A program made the translations under genes and the position numbers. A DNA stretch of 64,000 bases from Paragyromitra xinjiangensis (taxonomy: Eukaryota > Ascomycota > Pezizomycetes > Pezizales > Discinaceae), in NCBI GenBank assembly GCA_038503065.1, contig JBCAMK010000002.1, positions 1,984,001 to 2,048,000 of the forward strand, given 5' to 3'. This document shows, in pieces, positions 1 through 12,448 of this stretch. Every line of letters begins with the position of its first letter. The first letter of the stretch is position 1. Under the pieces are notes generated by a model, which worked only from the letters and a program-made list of their open reading frames with translations, did no database searches and was not told the DNA's origin.

Positions 1-3000
1 GTTCCGGACACTTTTACTATCCATGTTGAACCCATGATCCGCCTTGATAGAATCCATTAAAGCTATCGATATTCGTTAACCTCACCTTCTTGAAAAGAGT
101 TCCTGAAAACCTACTTTCAAGAGACCAATCTTCCTCAACCCGGCCAAACAGCATAACCAATTCATCAGGTGTGAAAGCTCGGAGGGCTGAGTAAGGAAAT
201 ACTTGTGAAAACCCTGCACGAAAAGCCTCTGCCTGACGCCGTACACCACTTCCGAGAGTGAGGTCAATGACTTGGTCGACATATTCACCAATATTATGAA
301 TGGTGACTGAAGTGTTGGCCCCATTAGGAATAAGTTCTATTTCCGGGTAACCTGGAAGCGTAAAATCTAGTTCGAGGTCTTCGATGTGTACCGATTCGAA
401 TTCTATCTCGCTAATTCTTTTTGCTTTCCCCTCGGCAGTAAGTACCATATTACCATCAACCGCTTTCTTTGCGAGAGCAAATTTTCGCAAAAGTTTCAGT
501 GAGCTAGCAAGATCCTTATCCACAGTCTTCACGGCTCCTAGAGATGGGGTTACTGTTTCATCGTTCTCGCCGGTACGGAAGAAAGTTGGATTGAAGGAGA
601 TGTCAATTATGCGCGAATCCAACATGGAACGGGCTACAAATTTCCCTAACATTCTAAAAAGATGCAAGACTTTGCGCCCATTCTCCGATTCTGCCAGTTT
701 TTCGTTCATTGGCGCCGGGAATAGACCTTGCTGTCCAAAAGCATACTCGCTGGTAGACTGTGATTCGTTCTCCCGCCACAGCTTCAGTTTCTTTTTAGCG
801 AATGCTCTGGAAACGCTTGAATAGAACTCAAGTGTAGGCCCAAGACCAGTCCCAACCTCCTCAAAGTACTCCACTTCTAGCACGCTAGGGGAAGCACCAT
901 AAAGTTCCATCACTTTAATTGCTGATTCAAGGATCCGGACCCGCGAGATTCGGACCTTCTGTCGCTGAAGCCTACCAAGGAATGGTCGGTTTTCATCACG
1001 ATGACGGTCCTGGCGAGAATCGCCAGTAGATTGCGAGTTTTGCCACCTCGTCATAGACCGGGAATAGCCGAATGAAGTTGATTGTAAAAACAAATGACGG
1101 GTCTCGAAGGGAAACAAGAAAGGATATAACCTCGCAAGATCTTCACTCCAACTAGGCAGACATGCGCTAGCAACAATTAAGGGTTCTTCAAGCTGACGAT
1201 TCAGTTTAGCTGTCAACTTTGTATTGACAAATTGGCTTAGCGGCTGAGGATTTGCAGGCTTGTTTGCTTCGTAGTCTCCGGCAAATACATCGTCAAGGTT
1301 CGCATTAAGTGCGTGAAGTATGCTGAGTAATTGAAGAATAGATGAAGAGATTTTGTTCTTGTCTAGAGAAGCTGGAAACGCCCCGGTCGATTGGGAATGG
1401 TCTGGTGCAGGCGATAATGAGCCCTCCAATGGTGCAGGGCCAGGAACCCTGCGGAATTTGATGGGGTGTACGGTGGCCCAGACATTTCGATAAGACTGTT
1501 CTTCGGGTTGATCTCTACCTAAATGCACTGCTCTATAAATCGTCATATCATTGGAGATAACTTGATCCCCAATACTGAACTCGATGTGCCAATCTTGAGG
1601 GGTTTGGATGGTGGCTGTAGGTCGAGTCCCTAGTGTCTGCGAAGAACTTGAGGTTCGAGGAAGATTGGGGACTCCGGAGGGAGTTGATACTCTGGTGCCA
1701 TCTTCTTTTCGAGCCGTAACCTTACCGCTTGAAGCAACCTCCATGCTCACAGGACCGGCATCTGGTTCTGGTTCATCATCCTCCATTTCTCGATCTAAGT
1801 CATCAAGTACAGCGTCCATTTCGTCCATTTCGTCGTCTTCCGGTAACTGTCTCTCATCCATACACTCTAGTTGTTCCTGTCCTGATGCCTGACTTTCTCT
1901 TTCCTTTCTTGGCGGCTTATCATGTGGAGCGCTAGAAGAGGCACCGTCGGCGGCAGTTGTCCTTCGCCTTGAGCTGCGCCGGCCTGCCCTCGCTGGTTTT
2001 GGTGTTGGAGAATCCGTTGCTTGCCCAGAAGATGCTGCTCGCGGTATACCTGCTGCTGCTGCGAACGCAGCAAGAGCGTTAGCCATCGCGCCACCGCTAG
2101 GATCTCGACGTGCACTTCTTGGCCGCTCAGAGAGGCTAATTCGGGGCCTGAGGTAGTCATCCAGAGCTTTGAAGGTGGCGATGGCATGAATTGAGACCAT
2201 GATATTCCTATAGGCCCGAGGAATTTCAGATTCCTCATCAGCTACTAGCTTGAGGCGTAATTGCTTAGCTAGCATAGATGCCGCACTACTCCTATTCCCA
2301 TCAAATGTGTTTTGGTGAACAGTGACCACTTCAAAGTGTTCAGAACGGCTTAACAATTCTTGAAGTTTGTGAACCAAAACACTCAAAGGTGTATCGCCTT
2401 CACTAGTATGGGACTTCGATGGTCCACTACGCATGAAAACTTGAAGGAATGCCCGTCGAGTATCGAGTTTTTTCAGTTCTACACCTAGTTAGCATTTTCG
2501 ATACGAGAAAACGTTTCTGATGGTGTTTACCAGGCCCATTTCTTAAAACCGCTAACAAAGCCTCCACGATGTGAGAGTTAAGGAGCTCAAAACTAGAGAT
2601 CGAATTCAAAGAGTTGTCACTGTCAAAATAAGCCGCCAGGCGCTCAAATAGATTTTCGGGATTATTCGAAGATTTCAATCCTTCTCCCAAGGCTTTCAAA
2701 TCTTCCATAATTTTCAGCGCCTTCTCCCTCATATCGGCACTCTCATCTTTATCATGCGTATCCATGAATATCGCTGCCCTCTCTGCAATCCATTGTTGCT
2801 TGTCCATCGTACTACTTGTAGGAATGTGCCTTGAAGATGACGATGATCTTGAGCTCACTGGAGAAGAGCTCATACGCTCCTCACTATCCCTTGAATCTTC
2901 TGATTTTCTATCATCATCACTACCGTGAATTTCCTTGTCTAGTATTGAACGCTCCGCCTTCTTAGCAGCAAGCTTCGAAATCTCCGCAAAAACACCCTCC

Positions 3001-5432
3001 CGGTAGAAGTGATAACGGTAAATTTCTGGCAGGCGTCGAGAGAGCAGCTCTGCAGCTTGCAGAGCAGCGATAACTAGCGTTTCATTATCTTGCTGAGAGA
3101 GGATTGATGCTAAGTGTGAAGCAAACTGCACACTTGACAATGCATCTCTGAGAATTTCCGCGTCCAAATTGCAGATCATTTTCAATTGTGCTGTAAGAAC
3201 CTTACGTCGAACATCAAAATTGACAGTGCTAGAGTACGCGTCTGTGAGTGTCGGAAGAAGAATCGTTGCAAACCGTCTCAATTCATCCTTGCAATCACCC
3301 AACAATCGACGTCGCTTTTCGTCGGGGTCCTCTTCCTCGTCTTCATCTTCATCAGACGGATCCTTAGAAGGCCTAGAACCGTCGGGAATATCGAACAGCC
3401 CGCCATGTTCCTCTCCTTTGCCCAAAGTCAACAAAATTAACCCTAATAGAAGGTCCTAAGAAACTCACCGCGAGGAAGTCCAGGTAATAATTCACAAATG
3501 ACATTCAATGTTTCGAACACTTGTTCTCTTGGCCTATGAATGAGGGCCTGCATGGTCATAACAGAATCATTTTTCATTGCTGCCCCATCATGATCGGCAG
3601 GTGGTGATACTCCAGTCAAAATCTGGAAAAGCGTATCCACAATATTCATTCTTAGCATGTCCATGGACAACGTAGGGCTAGCCTTTGCAACTATTCCCAA
3701 GACGCGCAAAAATTGCGTATGAATGTGAGGCCCCACTAGATTTGTCGTTCCAGGCAGAAGGAGTTGCAAGATAGCTTTCATCATATCTCTTGACATGAGT
3801 TGCTCCAGTTTATCCGGATAATGGCGGAAGCTATCAACAATACGAGCCACACACAAGCAGGCATGCTCAACCACCTTTTGATCGCTGCTGTTCAGAACAC
3901 CTAGGAGAGTCGGCATAACATCCCGAACTGTGGGGAAACAGTCGTCTGGAATATTTCGGCAACAATTCGCTGCTGTCGTGACTGCTGTTCTCTGGACATT
4001 GGTGGCAAAGAAGTCCAAGTATGTAAGGCAGGCTACTAAACCACCTTCTCGAACTATTGATGTTGGATACTCGACAGAAATTTTTTCAAGAGTCTAGACA
4101 ATAAAAAGTTTCAGTAAGCAAACTTATCCATTCAGTCATAAGATTACATACACTCAGAGCCTGCTCAGCCAGGTCAATGTATTGAATCTCCATCAATTTT
4201 CGACATAGAACCGGAACAGCACCACCGTATACGACATTAGCGGTTGCCGCTGGCAAGGCTTCCATGAGATTTGCGATGCACCGACATGCAAGTAACATCA
4301 TATCGGGATTTTCGCCAAACGGCCCTTGATCCTCCATCAAACTAACGAGTTCCTTTACAAACTGGTCTGGGGAAAAGTGACCAGACAGGTTGTCCTCAGT
4401 GGATACCAGCAATATCTCTGCCAATTCTTGCAAGGCAATCAACTGAGCCGAAGGGTCATCTTTCTGTCTGAGGTTGGCAAGGATGTCTCGAAGCCGCGAA
4501 GAAATTCCAGAAACCATTCCAGAGAGTGCTCGCAAGGTATTTGAAATCCCACTCGAACCACCGACACCACCCAGGTAGCTCCCTTCAAAAACATCCTCAT
4601 CATCTTCATCGTGTTCATAGTCGTCCTCCCGGTCATGTTCATCATCTTCCCCAGCCCCTGGATCCGCCATATCCTCATCTTGATCTTCGTCATCAAAATT
4701 ATCATCCTCGTCGTCTTCTTCCTCTTCCTCAACATCATTAGGTTCACTCATGCGTACGTCCGGGTCGCTTTGATCGTTATTCATTCTTCGTGTAGCTCGA
4801 CGGGACGAGGAGGTAACGGAATGGGTGGGGTTATCTATACAATGCTTAGTCAGTGACTCATCAAGATAAAGACCAATGACGAAAGACCAAGACAAAAAAT
4901 TCCGAGGGAATCCAAACCCGTTGCAGATTTTTTGCTCCGACTTGACCTACGTTTAGTTGTAGTAGTTTCAGGCGCCTGTACAGGAATGCTCGATTCTCCA
5001 GGTGCACTTCATTTTTGTCAGCCTTAAAATTACACCAGTGACAGAAAGGAATTCGAAATTGAAATCTCCAATTGAAAAATACCTTTGCTCTGAAGTATCC
5101 ATATTTGTATTACCTATATTGATAGACTTCTTTCCCTTGCCTTTCCGGCGATTTGAAGACTGGTTTTCTTGCTGCTGCTGGAAAACAGTCGTGGAGGATG
5201 AGGAAGCCTTCGAACGTTTTCGATTCCGAGAACCAGGAGAGGGATCTTGTTCTTCGGCTGTCTGGCCAGAAGGTGTCTTTCGTTTGCGTTGAGGTTTCGA
5301 GGATGTAGGAGTAGAAGCTGCGATAGACGGAGATATAGGTGAAGCAGCGGTTGGAGAGATGTTGCTAGTCGACGAGACGGCCTGATCTGAGGATTGCCTC
5401 GTCGATGAACGAGTGACTCTGCGAGGAGGCAT
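1..5432 (-). CDS. UFD4: UFD4/TRIP12-type HECT E3 ubiquitin ligase (3' end beyond window)
   Basis: This is an E3 ligase of the ubiquitin-fusion-degradation type, which adds ubiquitin chains to proteasome substrates in cytosol and nucleus. The exons on the minus strand are 5083-5432, 4918-5006, 4152-4834, 3469-4093, 2531-3415, 115-2484 and 1-62. Introns are 46-83 bp and all junctions keep frame, giving 1688 residues in the window. The start MPPRRVTRSS is followed by a Ser/basic-rich head, then a very acidic stretch (about residues 170-230), an armadillo-like helical region (about 240-800), and a HECT domain that begins near residue 1370 (EEVGTGLGPTLEFYS). The last visible exon reads TLMDSIKADHGFNMDSKSV, so roughly the last 100 residues, including the HECT catalytic cysteine, lie off the left edge. 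The family call is secure. The N-terminus is less certain because an upstream exon candidate exists at 5605-5783. Confidence 0.93.
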
Positions 5433-7332
5433 GAACAAGTGTCCTTCTTTTTTTGTGACTTCTCTCTCTCTCTTGTCTTCACAACTTTGCTGTGATTGGG
5501 AGAGGAGAAATGCAAGAGACGATGACGGCAAAGATAAAAGATGAAGGTGGGTGAGCGGGTGGAAGAGAGACTCGAAAAGGAAAAAAAGGATGGTGAATAA
5601 CTACCTTCGTAGGAGAGGCGAGTTACTTGTGGCGGAGAAGGTGGGGGAGAGTGGATGATCAGCGGGCGAAAAGGACGGGGAAGCGGATGAGGCTGAAGAG
5701 CTTGTAGAGGCGGCGGACGTCGGCCTGAGATCAGCAGCAGATGCTCTTCCAGATGCTTGAGGCTTGCGTGATCTAAGCTCCATACGATGCCGCCATCCAC
5801 GAAGGGATCAGAGAGAGAAAAGCGAGCAAGGAGGAGAAAAGACGGAAGATGGGACGCGTGCGCGGTCAAGGCCCTCTAAATCTGGCGGGGTTTCCTGGTG
5901 TTTCTGCTGTTGGTGCTGTTGTCTGTTATTCAAGCGACTGTTATTTATTATTGTACGCGGGGATTCTTGACGATATTATTATTCCTTTTGTTCCCCCCCT
6001 TTTTTATTTGGGCTGTAGTTTCTAGTGGTCGGCCGGGTTGCGAAGCTTGGAGGGGCGGCTGTTCTCTGTCATGGAATCCGTGGGAGTGTGTTGAGTGTGA
6101 GATCGAGCGGGCAAGGTGATGATTCAGTTACACACACATAAATAGCCCTCCCATTCACTCGGTGGACCTCCTCTTCGTCACAGATCCACGTTAGGGCTTA
6201 AGAAACCCTTGATGCAACTAGACAAAATATTCGCTTCTGGCCTGGAAATTGCTATTACTATCATCCCCAATGAGGATATTTCCAGAAACGAGATGCCCTT
6301 GCAGTTAAACCTGAATAAAACAGTTGAGCCAACACCTGAACACCTGTCTTTATCCTCATGGGCAGCGCAGATCCCGCAGCCCTTTGAATGATTAAAATAA
6401 AAAGATTGCTACAAGACACGCACCTAGGCAGCTCACAGAGCCTCACCATCCTACTCTACGCCATACAATAACTACACGTACTTTATATACCTGTAGTATC
6501 ACCATTGGTATCAACTTCGGCTTCCCTATCCGGACAGACTGTCATGTCAAGCAATCATGTCGCATAAGTTGTTCCCCGTGATAGGAAATTAAAAAAGGGC
6601 CACATCGATGTTCTTCCAGAGACCCTCTTCCATACCTATCCCCTATCTGCATCAGTGTCAACACTGACGATCTGCAACATGCTAGCCGATGACAACCTTT
6701 CAACCCCTCCCTCCTCAGCGCCCCACCACGGCATCCCTGCAGAAAACCATGAAACACGTACTTTATGATAACCATTATTCTACATGCACGAAAAAAGGTT
6801 CGATCAATAGGTTTCGCTAAACAAGCTAAAGCAAGGAAAACTATTAGAGTAGGTAGTCCATAACCATGTCGGCAATGGAACAAGAGCACATTTAACGTGA
6901 GCTACTATAAAACCTGGTATCTCGAAAAAAAAATCACCTGTCTAGAGGGAAACACAATACAGTTCTCAGAAACCTTCACAAAAAGCCCACATTCCCAAAG
7001 AAAAAGTATGAAAACAGCTCCAACAAGAATGCTCTTTTCCAATGAAAGAGAAAAAAGCTTTGCTAACCATGTAAATTTCTGCCGGTACGCCCCCATCACC
7101 CAAATTCCGAACAACAACCCCGCTTGTATATGAGCTCGGATATTTATGAGAAAGAAAGAAAGAGAAAAAAACAAGAAATCATTTATCAGAGAGGTCCCAT
7201 TCGCCCCTAAGTCTGTCTATACCAGGTACCGAGGAAATATCCCAGGGTATCATCACTTATCAGACACAAAGCGTGCCAGATTGTATGCTGTACTAAGTTC
7301 GAAAGATCAAACGTGAAGTGAGATGTTCGTAA
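5433..7332. other. Intergenic: UFD4 upstream region and SDR 3' flank
   Basis: This stretch holds the UFD4 promoter/5' leader (about 5433-6150) and the 3' side of the SDR gene. A minus-strand open frame at 5605-5783 begins MELRSRKPQASGR and ends at a possible GTAGTT donor, so it may be an alternative first exon of UFD4. The rest is AT-rich sequence with short chance frames and no recognisable gene, RNA or repeat. Confidence 0.5.
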
Positions 7333-8631
7333 TTACCAACAGCAGTAACCACCCTACAGCCAGAGTTAGTCGAAGCATAGGTATAATGAAGCATTAGAAC
7401 ATACATCAATGATCAAGTCAGACCCAGTCATAAAAGTGGAAGCATTGGATGCAAGGAAAACGGCGGTGCTGTTCAATTCATCGACGTTTCCAAGACGGTT
7501 CATAGGGGTGCGGGAGCACCACATCTTCTTTTGAGCCTCGAGGGCCGGGACACGGTTCAAAGCAGTATCTGCAAAAAAAATCAGGAACGGTTTCTAAAAA
7601 CTGCAGTGATTTGGGTACTAACCCATATAACCAGGGGAGATAGAATCTAGTATGTATCGTTAGTATTTTTTTCACTTTAAATGTGGACAGTTGGGATAAG
7701 TTAGACTTACTAACGCGAATATTGTACTTGCTCCACTCAGCAGCAAGAGACTTACCGAGCTGGATAACTCCAGCCTTTGAGGCATTGTAACAACTCTGTT
7801 CTTGAGGCCAATTGACAATGTGCCCAGACATAGATGCGATGAAAATGATGGAACCCCCAGTTTTTTGCCTGATCATCCAGTTACCAGCAGCCTGGGCACA
7901 CAAGAAAGTACCAGTAAGATTGATGTCGATGAGACGACGGAATCTCTCAATGTCATAGGTCTCGGCCGGCATGTTGGAGCTATAGTAATATATCGTCAGC
8001 CACGCCTACAAGTAATTCGAGTTCCTCCCAAAAGCCAATCAAACAAGAAAGAAAAGAAAAGAAAAACTTACTCAGCAATACCGGCAGAACAAAGAAGAAC
8101 ATCCACGCTCCCAAGGTCAGAAACAATCTATTTGAAATAGAAAGTTAGCAAGATGATATTTTTATGCGGTAAAACATTCAATAAGCAAGATTTCGTACGC
8201 TGTCCATGACCTCCCTAACAGCTTCAGCGTCACGAACGTCAACCTTGTAGAAAGCAGCTGGAATATTGTATTTTTTGTTCAGCTCATGAGCAGCGGAATC
8301 ACCGTGCTCTTGTAAAACGTCCATGATGGCAATAGCCTTGCAGCCAACCTCACAAAGGGCTTCAGACATGCAATAGCCAAGACCACGGGCACCGCTAGGA
8401 AAAGATATAATTAATAGATGGACTTGATATTGAAGGGATGAAAACAAACCCAGTAACAACAACAACCTTTCCGGTCAAGAGGAAACGCTGAAGGTTCGCT
8501 GGAAGAGCAGAATGGGCAGCGCTATGAGCAGTCTCGCTGGAAGCAACAGCTACGGCGGGGACAGAAGCCACAGGAGGATAAGTCCCGGTCATAGTGGTAT
8601 CCGGCGAGATGGTATTTGCAGGAGCAGACAT
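7333..8631 (-). CDS. Short-chain dehydrogenase/reductase, mannitol/arabinitol dehydrogenase-like
   Basis: This is a classical NAD(P)-dependent SDR, probably acting on a polyol or ketose; the substrate is an inference. The exons are 8450-8631, 8199-8394, 8072-8127, 7711-7979, 7623-7646, 7405-7568 and 7333-7353, giving 303 aa. The cofactor motif TGGARGLG is at residues 60-67, CSAGIA stands in for the usual NAG motif, Asn165 lies in DINLTGTF, serines 194/196 in ASMSG, and the catalytic Tyr209 and Lys213 in YNASK. A SISPGYM loop and the ending DGGYCCW are typical of fungal NADP-mannitol dehydrogenase, D-arabinitol dehydrogenase and sorbose reductase relatives. The first 50 residues are an Ala/Ser/Pro-rich extension longer than the family norm; it has no clear signal peptide. 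One exon is only 24 bp long. Confidence 0.9.
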
Positions 8632-10690
8632 TGAGATAAATTGAAGTTGATTGGAAAGTGGGTGGGATGAAAGTTCTCAGGTGACTCAAGGTGGGGTTGA
8701 TACTTATCCTGCCCGATTAGCAGGAGTGACTGCGGGGTTGTTTACAAGTTATTGGGGATGCTTTTGATAGAACAGGGAAAGCTTGATGATGGCGATGGGA
8801 ATTGAATTATGGTGGAGGTTTTATGAGAGATGATGCTGAGCGGGAGGAGAGGGAAATATTGGAGTATTTAAGGGAGGGGGGAGTGGGGGAGGAGGGGTTT
8901 GAGGGCCTGCTGATCGGCCACAGAATTACGACTCACGGACAGGAGCGAAGGAGAGCTACCGATTCCAGTCAGCAAATTGGCAGGCTTTCTTGAAAGTAGC
9001 AAGGAGTCTCAGCGTTGGTGCTGTATGAGTGCATAGAGAAATAGGCCCTCACAAGTTTTTCCGGTCAAAATCGTATTTTACGTGGAGGAGGGGCGGGCGG
9101 GCGGGAGGCTTGCAATCCGTAATCCGTGTGTGCGTGGGGCGGAGAATACACCGCTCGTAAAAAGCTCTCTTGTAGTCTCAGGACAGAGCGCTGCAAATTA
9201 TATACCTTGAGTTCTGTTCTTGGATGACCGAAAGCAGTGAAAACCTGGAAGTAGGTACCGTGTCGAAGCAGCGTTACAGGCCCACGAACGAACGAACGAG
9301 GGTACCAAGGGTCTTTAAGCAGCACAGACCTCTTCGGTCCCTTCCTTCCAGAACACAGGTTGGCCCCACGCCCCAGGGCCCAACTCCACGGGAGTTAAGA
9401 CCAAGCAACATTTTTAGCGCTGGAACTTGGCGCAGGATGCCCGGAAATTACAAACAGACTACGAAAAAAAACATCGAACGTCTCGTGGACACAACATACC
9501 TAGATGTGGATCACAAACAAGTGGAAATAAAAGCTACATGTAGTTGTGCCCATATCACCTAACTCCCCAGGATGAAAGCATTGAGTAATTTACGAAAGAA
9601 CAATTAAGCTGTGGAACCTCCAATTACCTGTCACTGTCCCCTGCTGCACTAGATATCACACAAACCATCCCGATGAGCTGCTCTCATCGAAACATTTGTT
9701 CCGTTGTTTCACGAGCTAGGAGGACTAGCGTTTGCATAATAGTCTCTTACTTGCGCGTAGCTCCCCCAATTATATGATCTCCGTCCCCCGCACTGGCTTT
9801 CGGCCTTGGGATAATAGGTCCGAACTGTAAATACATGTACTTCCCTAGATCCTGCAAGGTTCGTTATATGGCCGCATAATGCACGAAATATCTACTCGCA
9901 CATGTACATGTACATGTGAGGTTCAAATCCCCAGCCCTATAATATGGCTTCTGTCTACTCTGAGCAAAGGAATTCGCTATGATACCTACTACCTACCCAA
10001 TTGGCACCAATTGGTGTGCCATTATCCTGCGGGAGATTTACCTGGGAATTTTCTTACCGGCAACAAATTTCTTTGTATAGTCACGAAATGCTCAACTGAG
10101 ACATGATATCAACCATAGGCAGGTACAAACAAAATCCTAGCCTTACTAGAAATCCAAGGCTTCCGAATGCCTTGTGCATATCCCTGCTGCGCATACCAAG
10201 GATTCCCCCACGCGGGAGGTGCGGCTTAAAAGAGAGGCGAGCCCTTGAACCCGTCCACCTGACCGAGACGCACTGATACTCCCCCACAAATTTTCGATAT
10301 CTTACGGCAATAGCAAACTCATCCCGAGACATAAAAACAAAAACCCAAGAGCTAGATTGAAGCCCGCTCGCTTCTTTGTAAGCTAGAGTACAACAGAAAT
10401 CGAGAAAACTGCGATGAGGCGATGATGCGATGATGAGAAGAGGTGGATCTCGCTTGCATCCGTAGGAAAAGAAAAGAAAAGGAAAAAGAAAAGAACGAGA
10501 ACCCCAAAACAAAACAAAGCAGATAAATTGGTGGGGTAAATCTGAAACCAATCACGTAGAGGAAAGCCGAACACCAACCCCGTTTTCTAAAAATCTGTAA
10601 TTCGCACAAAATCCCACAAGGTGTCTTTTCGGTCGCGAAGCTGACGCTGCAACTCTCTAGCGTATAGAAAAGTAGTTTCGGCAATTCTCA
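8632..10690. other. Intergenic: SDR upstream region and YSC84 3' flank
   Basis: No gene was recognised. The region holds the SDR promoter, a short ACGA-type tetranucleotide repeat at 9284-9299, and three TACATGTA palindromes (9535-9542, 9832-9839 and 9905-9912). The last lies inside a perfect 20-bp palindrome at 9899-9918. Open frames here lack family motifs and splice logic. Confidence 0.55.
9899..9918. repeat. Perfect 20-bp ACATGT-based palindrome
   Basis: Read on either strand, the 20 bases are identical: CACATGTACA followed by its own reverse complement. It contains overlapping copies of ACATGT and one full TACATGTA. It lies about 1.3 kb upstream of the SDR start and about 0.8 kb downstream of the YSC84 stop. 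A protein dimer site or a small slipped repeat are both possible. Confidence 0.6.
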
Positions 10691-12448
10691 TTACATGCTC
10701 TCAACGTAATTGCTATGTAAAGTTTAATAGATAAGCTTCAGGGAAAACATCTTTAAGGCAGGGTCAAGAACCCACCTCGGGAATATCCCCGTTCTCCCAT
10801 TGATTTGACCAGTCCACCAATCCTAAAATTCATCAGCACACTAGAATTTCTAATAGGTAACGGCAAAATTGGCGACCAACGTTCTTGGAATCAGTTTTCT
10901 TGGTGATTGTTATTATATCTCCCTTCTTGAACCCTACGTAAATTTTTAACTAACCGTACTATTAAAATGGTAGTAGTATGGGAAAAGCGAGAAAATACCT
11001 AAGTCTCCAGGCTGATCGGCCTCAAAAGTGTATAGCGCCACAGCCTGGTTTGCTCCTAACGTAGATGATCTACTAACTGGCTTGAAAACAGGCTTGGGCG
11101 CAGTAGGCCTTCCAGGTGCAGGTCCCTTGTCCGAATACGTACTTTTGAAGTGCTGACGCTGAAATTGAGTACTTTTATTCTCGTAGGTGTCAAAAGTTTG
11201 TGAGGGATCTGGTCGATGCGCCTCCTTCCATGCTGTATCTTCTTCTCTATCATATACATCATCTTGCCATGTTGACGATCTCGCGACCTGACGATTGCCG
11301 ATCGACCCCGACCTAGATCCCCTCCGCTCGTTGGCTTCAAGTTCGCCATAAGCACTGCCAGTTTGCCCTTCCCAAATCGATTCATCTCTTTCGTTATCGT
11401 ACTTAGGTATATCGTTATACATCTCGTCGTAATTGCTGCTAGTGATATTTCCAGAAAATACACGAGAATTGAGAATACGAATAAGGGCGTTGGCATCAGG
11501 GGGTGGGGTAATACTACCACTAAGGAGTTGCCTGCCGGTTACGCTGCTTCCATAGAACTTTTTGTTCGCGTCCTTACGTTCCACAATTACTGAACCTTCC
11601 AGAGACACGCCAGCGAAGAGACCTTTGGTTTTGCTGTGGGAGAATAAGCATCAGTTTCGAATGATACCTTCGAGACAGATCATCAGACAAACCTGTAAGA
11701 AAATATCCCTGCAACTGATCTCAAACTAGCTGCGCCACTAGCCTCCGCATTCCTTCCTACAGGTCCTGCAGCAATTGAGACATTCCCTCCTAATGTGATG
11801 CTTCCCGATTGAGCAAATGTCTTGACCGCATTTGCGTCATTCAGAATCATGACGAAGTCGGTCAACTCAGCACCAATCTGGCCTCCAAATCCCGCACTAT
11901 GTAGCCGTTAGCTTTACTTTCCGTCTTCACTGCAATAATGAAGTTTCTAACCCACCCTGCTGTAGCAATGGCGGATGGGGCAGACCATGCTGTGCATGTG
12001 TTAATATATCTCTTGTACAGTAAAATTACAACAATTCGGGAACATACATCCATCTGATTTACGAGCAATAACCAAACCGGACCCAACTCTACCGGAAAAG
12101 AGGAATCCAGCTTTCAACACAGTGATAATTGCCAAGCCCTGCTCGAATTCGTCAACTACAGGTTCATGCTTGTAACTTTGTTACAGCTCAGTTCAGGGAC
12201 AGGGTTTGCAATAACAATGGAAACAGACATGTGCGTTTGAGAGTACAGAAGGCGGAATAATTTTGTCTGGGCCAAATGCTTGCTTTGGGTCAACGAAAGA
12301 GGCCAGGATTCTCGAGGCTTTCCTACACTCGCTATTGAGGTTCGCAGGAAGGGGATTACTGTATTTTTTTCGAGCAATTAGCATGTATTAACGCGAAGTA
12401 GAAGAACCTGGAAGGAAGGAAGCGCAAAAAAGCTCACTTGATGGGCAT
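10691..12448 (-). CDS. YSC84: Ysc84-type SYLF-domain protein with C-terminal SH3 (actin patch)
   Basis: Proteins of this family bind phosphoinositides and actin through the N-terminal SYLF (DUF500) domain and act in cortical actin patches during endocytosis. The exons are 12438-12448, 12229-12358, 12048-12138, 11956-11989, 11693-11896, 10999-11633, 10881-10933, 10776-10822 and 10691-10712; all junctions keep frame and give 408 aa. The start MPINNPLPANLNSECRKA matches the family's usual opening. SYLF landmarks follow (AIITVLKAGFLFSGR, WSAPSAIATAG, GFGGQIGAELTDFV). A Ser/Arg/Tyr-rich linker (about residues 190-340) precedes a complete SH3 domain (ALYTFEADQPGDLG, DWWTGQINGRTGIFP, SNYVESM). The first exon is only 11 bp. 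The 90-bp intron between GNAH and GLAI was placed by the conserved NA[KH]GLAI motif. Confidence 0.94.

Noticed and set aside
9916..9935. GGTTCAAATCC resembling a tRNA B box
   Set aside because: No matching T-stem, anticodon arm or acceptor stem could be folded around it.
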